Origin: Pseudoalteromonas phenolica
GTDB lineage: Bacteria > Pseudomonadota > Gammaproteobacteria > Enterobacterales > Alteromonadaceae
Length of the DNA: 64,000 nucleotides
Assembly (NCBI RefSeq): GCF_005886345.1
Contig: NZ_PNEC01000004.1
Span: 124,001 to 188,000, forward strand
Reading direction: 5' to 3'
Numbering within the stretch: position 1 is the first letter of the stretch; each line of letters begins with the position of its first letter. Both the position numbers and the translations under genes were made by a program. Shown here piece by piece: positions 9,706-18,968 of the stretch. Under the pieces are notes generated by a model. That model was not told the origin of the DNA and did no database searches. It saw only the letters and a list, made by a program, of their open reading frames with translations.

Positions 9706-10359
9706 TTAACATGCAAAACTTTCGACAAAATCACCTAATGCGTCTATATCAACAGGTTTAAGACCTTCATTGGTTCTTACAATGAGACCTTTATCTACTA
9801 ACTCTGTTACAACACGGCGATAAGCGCGCTCTGTGGTTGCAAAACGTTCTGCTTCGGCGTTTACTGTACTGTAAGCCCTCAAAAGGGTTGGGTTGCTGTT
9901 TTCTGCGCGCATTAAGCAGTCTTTAGCAATGTTGTAGCTAAGCGGAAGTAATAGCTTATCTAAGTTCACTTTTTGGTTTTCAATGAACTTGGCTGCGATG
10001 GTTTGTGCGGTATATAAGCTAAGCTCTGGTTGGTCGAGTAATAATTGTCGCCAATGTTTGAGCTCAATGAGGTTGTACTGTACTTCATTTAAACAGGTAA
10101 CTGTATATGTGCAAGGGTGATTGTTGAGCGCTTCAATTTCCCCAATTAAGGTGTTATTACAGTCAAGCTGACCGAGTAATAATCGTCTACCATTACCTAC
10201 ATCGTAACTAAAAGAGACTGTACCGCTTCTGACCAGAATTAATTTGCTTAATGGTTCATCTTGGTGAATCAGTATATCTTTCTTTGTGTGTACAAAAGTA
10301 TTCCCCGCAAATTGCAGTAATTGTTCAACGAGATTGGCAGAAAAGTGGTATTGGAACAT
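9706..10359 (-). CDS. Crp/Fnr-family transcriptional regulator
   Basis: The 217-residue protein has an N-terminal cyclic-nucleotide-binding-type beta barrel (about residues 15-120; EPLSKLILVRSGTVSFSYDVGNG, IGEIEALNN), a dimerisation helix, and a C-terminal winged helix (about 145-205; FATTERAYRRVVTELVDKGLI). The layout resembles YeiL-type regulators. There is no FNR-like N-terminal Cys cluster and no clear cAMP-pocket motif, so the signal is unknown. A perfect 16-bp palindrome lies 13 bases before its start codon, which suggests autoregulation. The divergent YgjV-like gene may share this control. Confidence 0.85.
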   Translation of the reverse strand: MFQYHFSANLVEQLLQFAGNTFVHTKKDILIHQDEPLSKLILVRSGTVSFSYDVGNGRRLLLGQLDCNNTLIGEIEALNNHPCTYTVTCLNEVQYNLIELKHWRQLLLDQPELSLYTAQTIAAKFIENQKVNLDKLLLPLSYNIAKDCLMRAENSNPTLLRAYSTVNAEAERFATTERAYRRVVTELVDKGLIVRTNEGLKPVDIDALGDFVESFAC

Positions 10360-10371
10360 CTAAAAGGCTCT

Positions 10372-10387
10372 TAGGACAATTGTCCTA
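10372..10387. promoter_or_regulatory. Perfect 16-bp palindrome, candidate operator of the Crp/Fnr gene
   Basis: TAGGACAATTGTCCTA is a perfect palindrome immediately upstream of the Crp/Fnr gene start. Size and symmetry suit a dimeric regulator, and a site this close to the start codon would favour repression. That the neighbouring regulator binds it is an inference. Confidence 0.6.
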
Positions 10388-10533
10388 GTTAATCACATGT
10401 TGCGAAGATAGCATGACTTATGCCTTATGCTAAGTGGTTATTGAATTTTTACCTTAATTTTTGCAGCCGAGGCATTTCAATAAAATTTGATGTGGCACTT
10501 TTTGATTAAGAAAGAAATTTGTTGGAGTGAACG

Positions 10534-10755
10534 ATGAGTTGGGAATATTTAGGGTATTTGGCGTCGGTTTTTTTAGTTTTATCTTTAATGATGACCAACG
10601 TAACTAAATTACGTTGGTTAAATTTAACGGGGTGTATTTGCTTCACTATTTACGGTGTGATGATCCAAGCCTGGCCTGTGGCGTTTACCAATGCTTTATT
10701 AGCGATAGTGAATATTTACCATCTAATTAAGCTTTTTAGAGAGAATAAGCAATAA
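10534..10755 (+). CDS. Small inner-membrane protein, YgjV-like
   Basis: The 73-residue protein is nearly all membrane: about three hydrophobic segments (residues 5-22, 28-45, 47-65) around Trp- and Asn-containing turns, ending in a short charged tail. The pattern WEYLGYLASVFLVLSLMMTN followed by RWLNLTG matches the YgjV/Imp family of small bacterial inner-membrane proteins of unknown function. TTGGAG lies before the ATG. It is divergent from the Crp/Fnr gene across about 170 bp. Confidence 0.75.
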   Translation: MSWEYLGYLASVFLVLSLMMTNVTKLRWLNLTGCICFTIYGVMIQAWPVAFTNALLAIVNIYHLIKLFRENKQ

Positions 10756-10836
10756 CCCCTGTTGTAATACAGAGTAGCCTTAACATCAGCTAAGTATGCT
10801 AAGGCCATTAGTAAAATTATTAAAATACCAAGCTAA

Positions 10837-12480
10837 TTACTTCTTCTCAAAACGTTTTTCACCTGCTATCCAAGTCTGCTCTACGCCAATCTTGAATATT
10901 TCATTTTCAGGCACTGTAAAATAATCTCTGTCGATTAAAATAAAGTCTGCCCATTTGCCTTTTTCTAAACTCCCAAGCTTATATTCTTGAAATGCAGCAT
11001 AAGCAGCATCCAGCGTGAACGAGGTTAATGCTTGCTCTCGCGATAGTTTTTCATTATTGCGCCAGCCATTTTCAGGTGTTTGTTGCTTCGACATCCGCGT
11101 TACAGCTGAATAAAGTCCGTCGAACGGGTTTGCAAGTTCAACTGGGAAGTCTGAGCCAGACGCCACTTTGCTACCTTGCTTTAGAAAAGTTTGCCATGCA
11201 TAAGCACCTTGTAATTGCTCGTCGCTAAGACGCTTTTCTGCCATATACATATCAGAGGTGGCATGCACCGGTTGCATCGATGGAATAATATCGAGCTGTT
11301 TAAAGCGAGGAATGTCATCAGGATGTACAATTTGCGCGTGTTCAATACGGTTACGTAGTAACTTGCCACCTACGGTTTTAAACCGGCTCTCATAACTGTC
11401 TAGTACAATGCGGTTTGCTCTGTCACCAATGGCATGGGTGTGCGCACTATAACCATGTTTAAAGGTTTTGCTCATTAAGGCTTCGAGTGCAGGTTTATTT
11501 TCAAGCATAAGGCCTTTGTGATTTTTTCTGTCTTTATAATCTTTGATGAGTGCAGCACCGCGACTACCTAAAGCGCCATCAGCGTAAATTTTTACGCTGC
11601 GAATACTTAAAAAATCATTTTGCTTTTTGATGACACCCGCATCTAGCATGTTATCAAGTTTTGGGCTGCTCGCCGAAAGCATTGCATAAATACGAAATGG
11701 CAGTTTGTTTTGCTCTGCTAAATCTTGATACAAGCGCCAAGTATCATAGTCAATGCCCGCATCGTGTGCAGAGGTAATACCTAAACTAAGTAGATGCTTT
11801 GATGCTGCAAATAGTGCGCGCTGCTTTTGTTCAATCGATTGTTTTGGAATATGTTTTAAAACTAAGTTTTCTGCTTTATCGATGAAAATACCTGAGGGCT
11901 TGCCTGTCACTTGAATTATTTCACCGCCATCTGGAGATTGCGTAGCTTGGGTAATGCCAGCTAGTTGCATGGCTTTACTGTTCACCCAAATAGCGTGGCC
12001 ATCAACGCGAGTGAGCACAACCGGTCTGTCGCTTACGAATTTGTCTAAATCGGCTGCGGTTGGAAAGGCTTTGTTTTCCCATAAAGTTTGATCCCAGCCT
12101 CGGCCGACTAACCACTTATCTGGATTGTTCTTAGCATAAGCTTGCAGCTTTTTACCAGCCGCTTCTGCAGAAAGAACGCCCCGTAAATCTAGCCTTTGCA
12201 GGTTATTACCTAGACCAATAATATGACCATGAGCATCAATCAAGCCTGGTAGTAAGGTTTTGCCTTCTCCATCAATAGCCTCAGCTTGAGGAAACTGCTT
12301 GATTGTATCTTTGTCACCATATTTAACGACTTTGCCATCTTTAAAAACGAGGGTAGAAAAGCGTTCGATTTTGCCATCAAGTGTCGGCGTGTAGCCGTTG
12401 ACGTTATGAATTAAGGTTGTATGTGCTGCGCTTATTGCACTGAAGCACATACCGATGATGAGCGTGAGAGGTTTTATCAT
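10837..12480 (-). CDS. Exported amidohydrolase family 3 protein (YtcJ-like)
   Basis: The 547-residue protein belongs to the metal-dependent amidohydrolase superfamily, family 3. A signal peptide covers about residues 1-18 (LTLIIGMCFSAISA), so it is probably periplasmic. Metal-ligand motifs are LLPGLIDAHGHI near residue 75 and YSAHTHAIGDRANR in the second half. ASGSDFPVE holds the likely catalytic Asp, and the C-terminal KWADFILID strand is typical. Family members hydrolyse amide or imide bonds in diverse small molecules; the substrate is unknown. No transporter or pathway gene lies nearby. Confidence 0.87.
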   Translation of the reverse strand: MIKPLTLIIGMCFSAISAAHTTLIHNVNGYTPTLDGKIERFSTLVFKDGKVVKYGDKDTIKQFPQAEAIDGEGKTLLPGLIDAHGHIIGLGNNLQRLDLRGVLSAEAAGKKLQAYAKNNPDKWLVGRGWDQTLWENKAFPTAADLDKFVSDRPVVLTRVDGHAIWVNSKAMQLAGITQATQSPDGGEIIQVTGKPSGIFIDKAENLVLKHIPKQSIEQKQRALFAASKHLLSLGITSAHDAGIDYDTWRLYQDLAEQNKLPFRIYAMLSASSPKLDNMLDAGVIKKQNDFLSIRSVKIYADGALGSRGAALIKDYKDRKNHKGLMLENKPALEALMSKTFKHGYSAHTHAIGDRANRIVLDSYESRFKTVGGKLLRNRIEHAQIVHPDDIPRFKQLDIIPSMQPVHATSDMYMAEKRLSDEQLQGAYAWQTFLKQGSKVASGSDFPVELANPFDGLYSAVTRMSKQQTPENGWRNNEKLSREQALTSFTLDAAYAAFQEYKLGSLEKGKWADFILIDRDYFTVPENEIFKIGVEQTWIAGEKRFEKK

Positions 12481-12655
12481 TATCTTTCTTCTTATCTGTT
12501 GATTTCAGTTTTTGAGTAATATCAAAGAATATTTAATTCCATCGTGTTCTTTATATCAAGCGTATTAAAGTCTTGCGTCATTATTGCGGTGAGTGGTTTC
12601 TCTTGTCACTATATCTATATACATAGTTTTTAAGCTCCATTTTTTAAGGAACGTA

Positions 12656-13156
12656 ATGCATCTATTTATGGTTTATTTGGGAGGCCGAATAGCGGGCTGT
12701 CATATTGAAATGCACGATATACGCTTTGTGATAGGTGAAAATATAGAAGCGTGTTTTGATAAATTAAAAGCACAGTGGGTTGGTGACAAAAGCAAAGTGC
12801 ATATGGACAGTTATGTGGCTGTAAAATATGTCGATGGCTATGAAATTACACTCAATGAAACGCCGTCATTACAAAGAGAAAAGTTATTCTTTGTGAATAT
12901 GGGCGCGTATCGAGCAGATAGTTTAGCCGAGCAACATGAGTTTATGTTGTGTGTGGCATTAAACCCTGAAGAGGCAAAGCAAAAAGCGAAATCTAAGTTA
13001 TTGCAGGGTATGTCGCACCGACATAAAGATGACGTGTATGATGTGGATGATTGTTTTGCGGTCGATTTATTCGATACGGGTTACAATATTCATCTTACCC
13101 CAAGCGAGCAAACCCAACAGCTCGTGCCTGACTGGTTTGGCTATCACGTTTTATAA
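12656..13156 (+). CDS. DUF1543-like protein
   Basis: The start is placed at the ATG giving MHLFMVYLGGRIAGCHIEMHD, 5 bases after TAAGGA; the longer upstream frame looks untranslated. The 166-residue soluble protein resembles the DUF1543 family, characterised by the opening LFMVYLGGR and HIEMHDIRFVIG, with a second half of similar build. It has no signal peptide and no known enzyme motif. It is followed by a convergent small membrane protein gene. Function is unknown. Confidence 0.75.
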   Translation: MHLFMVYLGGRIAGCHIEMHDIRFVIGENIEACFDKLKAQWVGDKSKVHMDSYVAVKYVDGYEITLNETPSLQREKLFFVNMGAYRADSLAEQHEFMLCVALNPEEAKQKAKSKLLQGMSHRHKDDVYDVDDCFAVDLFDTGYNIHLTPSEQTQQLVPDWFGYHVL

Positions 13157-13185
13157 ATATCGAAATACGAGCAAGCGATTCCAAG

Positions 13186-13404
13186 TTAGTCGTCTTGCTC
13201 TTTTTCTTCAGCTTTAAAGGCCATTTTGATGGCTATGATAACAACCGCAAACATCACAAAGGGCAGTGCCGCTAAACTGTATTCAATGATGTGGCTATCT
13301 TGATAGTTGGGTTGCAAAATAAAATGACCGCCAACACAAAGCAAAATGCTGATAAAAAGCAGTGGCAGCATTATTAGTTCTTTTTTCTTTGAATGTTTCT
13401 TCAT
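13186..13404 (-). CDS. Small two-helix membrane protein
   Basis: The 72-residue protein begins with a lysine-rich tail (MKKHSKKKE). Two hydrophobic segments follow (about residues 11-30 and 42-62), and a charged end (KAEEKEQDD). This fits a small inner-membrane protein with both ends in the cytoplasm. It is convergent with the DUF1543-like gene, with 29 bases between stops. No family is recognised. Confidence 0.6.
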   Translation of the reverse strand: MKKHSKKKELIMLPLLFISILLCVGGHFILQPNYQDSHIIEYSLAALPFVMFAVVIIAIKMAFKAEEKEQDD

Positions 13405-13875
13405 ATCTACTCTTTAATTTCTATTCTATTGCTTTGCGCTATTTGGCTATTGTGCAAGTAATTAAAAAAGCCGCTTTGATCTTAAACATAAAGATTAAAT
13501 AACCTGAGCTCTGGATAATAAATCTATCTCCAGCGGTTACTTTCAACGTTAACTGCGTTGAATTTACTTGCAATAGACCAGCTATTGACGCGCAAATACG
13601 CCTTGCCTATATGGATGTAGGTATCTTGGCGATAGCAGGACGCGTGAGCGGTGTTATCGCTAAAAGTCTCCGGCTGCAGATTTAAAAAATCACTTATCAT
13701 TGCAATATCAATGCGTTAGTAAATCTCTTAACCAAAGCTCAGGTTAAATAAAAAGCGATAATTACCTGCGGTATTTAAGCTGTGCACATATTAGCATTGA
13801 CTCTGAAATGAATAAATTTAACTTGTGCAAAAAACTGGCTCTGATATAACCAAAGAGGTATTCATTGGGGGAGTT
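13405..13875. other. Long intergenic region before proB
   Basis: This 470-bp gap contains no convincing gene. Most of it is an inverted-repeat-bounded element (13497-13749) described separately. The last 125 bases must carry the proB promoter and its GGGGGAG ribosome binding site. Confidence 0.6.
13497..13749. repeat. Inverted-repeat-bounded element of about 250 bp
   Basis: The left arm reads AAATAACCTGAGCTCTGG (from 13497) and the right arm ends in CCAAAGCTCAGGTTAAATA (to 13749). They are imperfect inverted repeats sharing AACCTGAGCT-TGG, with further pairing to AATCT on the inner side. The middle is more GC-rich than its flanks and has no open gene. The form fits a non-coding interspersed repeat. 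Mobility is inferred from shape only. Confidence 0.5.
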
Positions 13876-14976
13876 ATGAACAAAAAGTTGGTTGTGGTAA
13901 AGCTGGGAACAAGTGTGTTAACAGCAGGCAAGTTGCACCTAAATAAACCAAGAATGGTTGATATTGTGCGGCAGTGTATTGAGCTAAGAGAAAACGGCTA
14001 TAAAGTGGTTATGGTATCGAGCGGTGCCGTTGCCGCTGGGCGCGGTCAACTTCCCACACCCATAGGTAACTCAGTCAGTGAAAAGCAAATGCTCGCTGCA
14101 ATTGGTCAAGGCCAACTTATTCATCAGTGGCAATCGCTGTTTGCTCTATATGATGTGTCCGTTGCGCAAATGCTATTAACGCGCGCCGATGTTGAACACA
14201 GAGAACGATACCTGACCGCGAAAGATACCTTAACGCAGATTTTAAAGCATGATGTTATTCCTATTTTTAATGAAAATGATGCAGTGGCAACGGCAGAAAT
14301 AAAAGTCGGAGATAACGATAATTTATCAGCGTTGGTGGCGATATTAGCCAATGCCGACAAGCTTATTTTACTCACCGACCAAGTTGGGTTATTTACCGCA
14401 GATCCGCGCTCTAACCCAGATGCCGAGTTGATCACACAAATCAGTGAAATTGACGATAACGTAAAATCTTTAGCAGGTGACTCTGGTACCTCACTCGGTA
14501 CTGGTGGTATGGCGACAAAGTTACAAGCCGCGCAAATTGCGCAGCGTGCAGGTATTGAGACCATTATTGCAAAAGGCTCGGAGACGAATATCTTAGTCGA
14601 TGTGCTAAATGGCGAAGCGCCAAGCACACGAGTATTAAAGTTCGATGCTCCACTTGAGGGCCGCAAAAAATGGCTACTCAGTGGTCCAAAATCCACCGGT
14701 ACGATTATTTGTGATTTAGGGGCGGTAGAGGCATTAACGTGCCAAGGGGCAAGTTTATTAGCTAGGGGAATTACCTCAATAAAAGGTGATTTTACGCGAG
14801 GCGATTTAGTCTCTATAAGCGATGACCATGGCAAGGTGTTCGCAAAAGGGTTAAGTGCGTTCGATAGCCAAGAGCTTGAGAAGATTAAAGGGCTGCACAG
14901 TCAAGATATTGCAGAGCAATTGGGTTTTGCACTGTCTAATGTTGTGATCCATAGGGATGATTTAGTGATTTTATAA
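13876..14976 (+). CDS. proB: Glutamate 5-kinase
   Basis: ProB phosphorylates L-glutamate to gamma-glutamyl phosphate, the first and feedback-inhibited step of proline synthesis. The 366-residue protein has the amino-acid kinase domain (about residues 3-255; VVKLGTSVLT, MVSSGAVAAGR, FNENDAVA, DNDNLSALVA) and a C-terminal PUA domain (about 275-355), which is the full usual length. The start is the ATG after GGGGGAG. proA, the usual partner, is not next to it: upstream is a non-coding repeat element and downstream an unrelated cyclase. proA must lie elsewhere if the pathway is complete. Confidence 0.95.
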   Translation: MNKKLVVVKLGTSVLTAGKLHLNKPRMVDIVRQCIELRENGYKVVMVSSGAVAAGRGQLPTPIGNSVSEKQMLAAIGQGQLIHQWQSLFALYDVSVAQMLLTRADVEHRERYLTAKDTLTQILKHDVIPIFNENDAVATAEIKVGDNDNLSALVAILANADKLILLTDQVGLFTADPRSNPDAELITQISEIDDNVKSLAGDSGTSLGTGGMATKLQAAQIAQRAGIETIIAKGSETNILVDVLNGEAPSTRVLKFDAPLEGRKKWLLSGPKSTGTIICDLGAVEALTCQGASLLARGITSIKGDFTRGDLVSISDDHGKVFAKGLSAFDSQELEKIKGLHSQDIAEQLGFALSNVVIHRDDLVIL

Positions 14977-15037
14977 TTTTTTTGGTGTTTCGACTAAGGC
15001 AATCTACACTCATAAAAACACTTAATTAAATATTTAC

Positions 15038-16042
15038 ATGCAAATATCAAACTGTGGATATGGATTAGTTAAACAACTCGTTTCTCAGAAAAAAGAAGTG
15101 CACTTAAAGCAATGCTTCAAATCGATTCTGCAAGATCTACTTTGCGATAGATTTGATGCTTATTTTTTTAGTAAAAAATGTTGCCATGTAAAAGCCCAAA
15201 TTGAGTTCGAGTTTACTGTCCATGCATCTGGAGTTCTGCAATTAGAAGAAAGTAACACATCATTAAATCTATTTAAAAGCGCTCTCCAAGAGCTGCCAGA
15301 GCATATCAAGCTATTGAAGCATCCTTCTAGAGTCTTTTTTTTCGCAAAAACTGACATTCAACCACTTGGTGGGTTAATCGTTGTCAATAAAGTAAATAAT
15401 ACAGATTCCATAGCCTTATCAGACAACGAGGAAGGGCTGATACTTCATTTGCTTGAAGTATACTTTTTGCAATTAAAACTTTTGCACAGCAGTGCTGTAG
15501 ACCCTTTATCCCAATTACTTAATCGACAAAGTTTTGAACAACAGCTCACCGGTATTATTCAGAGTGAAAGCTATCTTCAAACTAAAAAAGTTAGGTCGGA
15601 AAGTCGCTGGTTTTTGGCTATGTTGGATATCGATCACTTTAAAAAAGTGAATGACAATTTTGGGCATGTAATTGGAGATGAAGTGATTGTGTTGGTTTCA
15701 CAATTACTCAAATCTCATTTTCGCTTTGATGATTTACTTTTCCGTTATGGTGGCGAAGAGTTCGCTATTCTTTTTTCAACTGAGAGTGCAGAACTAGCTT
15801 GGAAGTTGTTAGATAGAGCTAGGGAGTTAGTAGCTAATACTCGATTCCCTCAAGTCAATCATGTCACTATGAGCGTTGGTTTTATTCAGGTCAGTGCAGA
15901 TTTTCAGTTATCTGAATTAGTAGATAATGCTGACAAAGCACTGTATTTTTCAAAGGATAATGGTCGAAATCAAGTGACCAATTATCAGCAGCTTAACATA
16001 GAGCCACACGTCATAAGTGACTGCGATATCGAATTGTTTTAA
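15038..16042 (+). CDS. Diguanylate cyclase (GGDEF domain)
   Basis: The C-terminal half (about residues 165-325) is a GGDEF domain: LAMLDIDHFKKVNDNFGH, then the active-site variant GGEEF, which is normally active. An inhibitory-site RxxD (RFDD) sits five residues before GGEEF, so product inhibition by cyclic di-GMP is likely. The N-terminal 160 residues have no signal peptide or membrane helix and resemble a degenerate GAF-like sensor region. It makes cyclic di-GMP from two GTP. The 61-bp gap after proB and a weak leader leave operon membership uncertain. Confidence 0.88.
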   Translation: MQISNCGYGLVKQLVSQKKEVHLKQCFKSILQDLLCDRFDAYFFSKKCCHVKAQIEFEFTVHASGVLQLEESNTSLNLFKSALQELPEHIKLLKHPSRVFFFAKTDIQPLGGLIVVNKVNNTDSIALSDNEEGLILHLLEVYFLQLKLLHSSAVDPLSQLLNRQSFEQQLTGIIQSESYLQTKKVRSESRWFLAMLDIDHFKKVNDNFGHVIGDEVIVLVSQLLKSHFRFDDLLFRYGGEEFAILFSTESAELAWKLLDRARELVANTRFPQVNHVTMSVGFIQVSADFQLSELVDNADKALYFSKDNGRNQVTNYQQLNIEPHVISDCDIELF

Positions 16043-16084
16043 TTTATGATACACTCCGTTAGGTTTTTAAGCGTTGGAGTAATT

Positions 16085-16450
16085 ATGAAATTCGTTCGTT
16101 GGTGTTTAGGCCGTATCATTCTTCTTTTAAACTTTATTTTCACGCCTAGAAGTAAAAAACGTGAAGCACAAGCACAGCAACAGCTTGATGCAAAAACTGA
16201 GAACTTTAAGCTTTATCAATTTGAAGCTTGTCCTTTCTGCGTAAAAGTACGCCGTGCCATTAAACGCGAAGGTTTAAAAGTTGAAACTCGTGATGCAAAG
16301 AATAATGCAACTTATCGTCAAGAGCTATCTGAGCAAGGCGGGAAAGTTAAAGTGCCATGTTTACGTATCGAAGAGCAAGGTAAAGTCACTTGGATGTATG
16401 AATCAAGTGACATAGTTTCGTTTTTACAAGGCTTAGATAAAGCAGCTTAA
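16085..16450 (+). CDS. Membrane-anchored glutaredoxin-like protein
   Basis: The start is the ATG after TTGGAG; a longer upstream frame is unlikely. The 121-residue protein opens with a hydrophobic segment (about residues 8-20) and a basic stretch, consistent with an N-terminal anchor. A glutaredoxin fold follows (about 42-118) with dithiol active site Cys49-Pro-Phe-Cys52 and the cis-proline region KVPCLRI. TYESSDIV-like residues at the end match the glutathione-binding edge. It should reduce disulphides or mixed disulphides on the cytoplasmic face. A very strong hairpin separates it from gltX. Confidence 0.85.
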   Translation: MKFVRWCLGRIILLLNFIFTPRSKKREAQAQQQLDAKTENFKLYQFEACPFCVKVRRAIKREGLKVETRDAKNNATYRQELSEQGGKVKVPCLRIEEQGKVTWMYESSDIVSFLQGLDKAA

Positions 16451-16481
16451 AAAACTCAAAATACTAGGTAACTTTTTGTCG

Positions 16482-16520
16482 AATAATGGCGGGTGTGCTA
16501 GCATACCCGCCATTATTTTA
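16482..16520 (+). terminator. Near-perfect 36-bp palindrome / terminator between grx and gltX
   Basis: AATAATGGCGGGT pairs with ACCCGCCATTATT around the inner palindrome TGCTAGCA, with one mismatched pair, followed by TTATT. It lies 31 bases after the glutaredoxin stop and 26 bases before the gltX start. It most simply ends the glutaredoxin transcript; being almost fully symmetric it could act in both directions. Confidence 0.75.
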
Positions 16521-16546
16521 TTGTCTAATCAATTAAGAGAAACCAC

Positions 16547-18031
16547 ATGACTATCCGTACTCGTGTAGCTCCATCACCAACCGGTGATCCGCACTTAGGC
16601 ACAGCTTATATTGCCCTTTTCAATTACTGTTTTGCTAAACAACAAGGCGGTGAATTTGTTCTTCGTATTGAAGATACTGACCAAGTACGTAGCACGCCAG
16701 AATCCGAACAAGCTATCTCGGATAGCCTACGTTGGTTAGGTCTTAACTGGGATCATGGACCGGATGTGGGCGGTGAGTTTGGTCCATACCGTCAGTCGGA
16801 GCGTAGCGATTTATACAAGCAATTTGCGCAGCAGCTTGTTGATGATGGTAAAGCGTTTTATTGTTTCGCAACAGCCGAAGAGCTTGACGAAATGCGTGAA
16901 CAGCAAATGGCTGAGGGCCTTCGTCCTAAGTACGACGGTCGCGGTCTGTTATTAAGCGATGACGAGATCAAAGCAAACCTTGAAGCAGGTAAACCTTACG
17001 TTATCCGTATGAAGATCCCGGCTGAAGGTAGCTTTAAGTTCAACGACTACTTGCGTGGCGAGATTGAGATCCCGTGGGAAAATGTAGACATGCAAGTGCT
17101 ACTTAAAGCCGATGGTTTCCCAACCTATTTCTTAGCGAACGTTGTTGACGATCATCACATGCAGATCAGTCACATTTTCCGTGGTGAAGAGTGGATTAAC
17201 TCAGCACCTAAGCTATTAAAGCTATATGAAGATTTTGGTTGGGAAGCGCCAGTGCTAGGTCACCTACCACTACTTCGTAACCCAGACAAATCTAAGCTGT
17301 CAAAGCGTAAGAATCCGACGTCGATTAACTACTATAAAGAAATGGGTTTCTTACCAGAAGCATTGCTTAACTATTTAGGTCGCATGGGCTGGTCAATGCC
17401 TGATGAACGTGAAAAGTTCACATTGGCTGAAATGATCGAACACTTTGACATGAAGCGTGTATCGCTTGGTGGTCCAATTTTCGATATCGACAAACTAAAC
17501 TGGTTAAACGGCCTTTGGATCCGCGAAAGCTTATCAGATGAAGAACTGATTCAGCGCTTTGTTGATTGGAAGTTTAACGGCGATACATTATCTCGCATTT
17601 TACCTCAAGCTAAAACGCGTATTAACAAGCTGTCAGACTTAGTTGACCTAGCAGGTCACTTTGTGGGTGGCATTCCAGAATATGATCCTGCGTTATTAAC
17701 TGCGGGTAAAGCTGATGAAGAAGTTGTACGTCAGGCACTTCAATTCTTTATTTGGGAATTAGAAACGCTACGTAGCTGGACAAAAGATGAGATCTTCGCA
17801 ATTGCAAAAGCAGTAGCAACGCACCACGAATTGAAGATAAAAGATTTCTTAGAGCCAATCTTTGTTGCTATCACAGGTAAAACGTCTTCAACGTCGGTTG
17901 TAGATGCAATGGAGATCTTAGGTTCAGACCTATCTCGTGCACGTTTACGTGTGGCACTTGAGCACATTGGTGTATCTAAGAAGCAAGCTAAGAAGTTAGA
18001 AAAAGCTTATCGCGACTACCCAAAAGCGTAG
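16547..18031 (+). CDS. gltX: Glutamyl-tRNA synthetase
   Basis: This class I synthetase charges tRNA-Glu with glutamate in the cytoplasm. The 494-residue protein has the catalytic Rossmann fold with the HIGH-type signature in [14 protein letters not shown] (residues 8-21) and the KMSKS-type loop KLSKR (250-254). The RIEDTD motif lies near residue 40. The C-terminal third is the helical anticodon-binding region, ending [17 protein letters not shown]. Length is slightly above the E. coli enzyme. The gene is single, between two hairpins, with AGAGAAAC before the ATG. Confidence 0.97.
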   Translation: MTIRTRVAPSPTGDPHLGTAYIALFNYCFAKQQGGEFVLRIEDTDQVRSTPESEQAISDSLRWLGLNWDHGPDVGGEFGPYRQSERSDLYKQFAQQLVDDGKAFYCFATAEELDEMREQQMAEGLRPKYDGRGLLLSDDEIKANLEAGKPYVIRMKIPAEGSFKFNDYLRGEIEIPWENVDMQVLLKADGFPTYFLANVVDDHHMQISHIFRGEEWINSAPKLLKLYEDFGWEAPVLGHLPLLRNPDKSKLSKRKNPTSINYYKEMGFLPEALLNYLGRMGWSMPDEREKFTLAEMIEHFDMKRVSLGGPIFDIDKLNWLNGLWIRESLSDEELIQRFVDWKFNGDTLSRILPQAKTRINKLSDLVDLAGHFVGGIPEYDPALLTAGKADEEVVRQALQFFIWELETLRSWTKDEIFAIAKAVATHHELKIKDFLEPIFVAITGKTSSTSVVDAMEILGSDLSRARLRVALEHIGVSKKQAKKLEKAYRDYPKA

Positions 18032-18057
18032 GCTAATATATTGATTTTAAGCTATTT

Positions 18058-18087
18058 AAAAGCCACTTTGTATCAAAGTGGCTTTTT
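18058..18087 (+). terminator. Rho-independent terminator of gltX
   Basis: AAAAGCCACTTTG pairs with CAAAGTGGCTTTT, loop TAT, followed by T residues, 27 bases after the gltX stop. Confidence 0.9.
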
Positions 18088-18183
18088 TATTGGTGCTTTT
18101 TTGTCAATTTCACAACAGATACGACCTCTCTAACATTTTATTCTGCTACTATAGCCCGTCCTTAAAGTTGTGGAACTAGATGT

Positions 18184-18876
18184 ATGTTAACGCCTTACTA
18201 CCAACAAGATGCTGAATTTGTCACGATCACACGTGAGCAGGGTAGCCAATTCGCTAAAAAAGTAGCAGATGACTTTAACCCATTACATGATGCTGATGCG
18301 AAGAAGTTTTGTGTGCCAGGTGATTTATTATTTTCATTGGTATTATCGCGCTATGGTGTAAGTGAGAACATGAACTTCAAATTTGAAGGCATGGTTGATG
18401 AAACGTCACAACTTAAATTCCCTGAAGCGGCAGATGAGTTTGCTGTAACATCAAATGAGAAAGTGATGTTATCAGTTAAACGTGATGGTGAAACAAGCCA
18501 ATGCCCAACTTTAATTGAAAGCTTAACTAAAAATTACGTGGCTTTCTCGGGCACAACTTTCCCGCATATGATAGTGCCTGTGATGGGTGAAAAAGAGGTG
18601 ATGATCAATCCTGCACGCCCTATGGTAATTTACGAGTCAATGGCGATCCATTTTGATGATATCAATGTAAAGTCGGTTGAGTTAGAAACAGATACACCTG
18701 AATTCCAATACGAAGGTAAGCGTGGCAAAATCATTCTTAAATTTAACTTCATCAGTGAAGGTAAAAAAGTCGGTCGTGGCGAAAAGCACATGCTAGTATC
18801 TGGCATTAAAGCCTATGACCAACAGGCAATCGATGACTTGATTGCTTATTACAATGAGCGTAAAGCAACGCTTTAA
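18184..18876 (+). CDS. DUF3581 family protein
   Basis: The 230-residue cytoplasmic protein matches the DUF3581 family of marine gammaproteobacteria: FAKKVADDFNPLHDADAKKFCVPGDLLFSLVLS near the start and MINPARPMVIYESMA in the middle. The segment DDFNPLHD followed by VPGDLLFS resembles the hydratase motif of MaoC-type hot-dog enzymes, so an acyl-thioester-related role is conceivable. That is inference only. The gene has its own terminator and precedes the helicase gene. Confidence 0.85.
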   Translation: MLTPYYQQDAEFVTITREQGSQFAKKVADDFNPLHDADAKKFCVPGDLLFSLVLSRYGVSENMNFKFEGMVDETSQLKFPEAADEFAVTSNEKVMLSVKRDGETSQCPTLIESLTKNYVAFSGTTFPHMIVPVMGEKEVMINPARPMVIYESMAIHFDDINVKSVELETDTPEFQYEGKRGKIILKFNFISEGKKVGRGEKHMLVSGIKAYDQQAIDDLIAYYNERKATL

Positions 18877-18906
18877 AGTAATAATATAATAAACAATATC
18901 ACCACA

Positions 18907-18929
18907 AAGCGCGCCTCAGGCGCGTTTTT
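18907..18929 (+). terminator. Rho-independent terminator after DUF3581 gene
   Basis: GCGCCT-C-AGGCGC stem with flanking CG pairs and five T residues, 31 bases after the stop. Confidence 0.85.
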
Positions 18930-18968
18930 GTTATACTGCGCTCAATTTAATTTATCGCAGCGGTTTCT

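Noticed and set aside
14124..14834. A 236-codon minus-strand frame inside proB
   Set aside because: Antisense to a complete glutamate kinase with all motifs; no leader or known domain.
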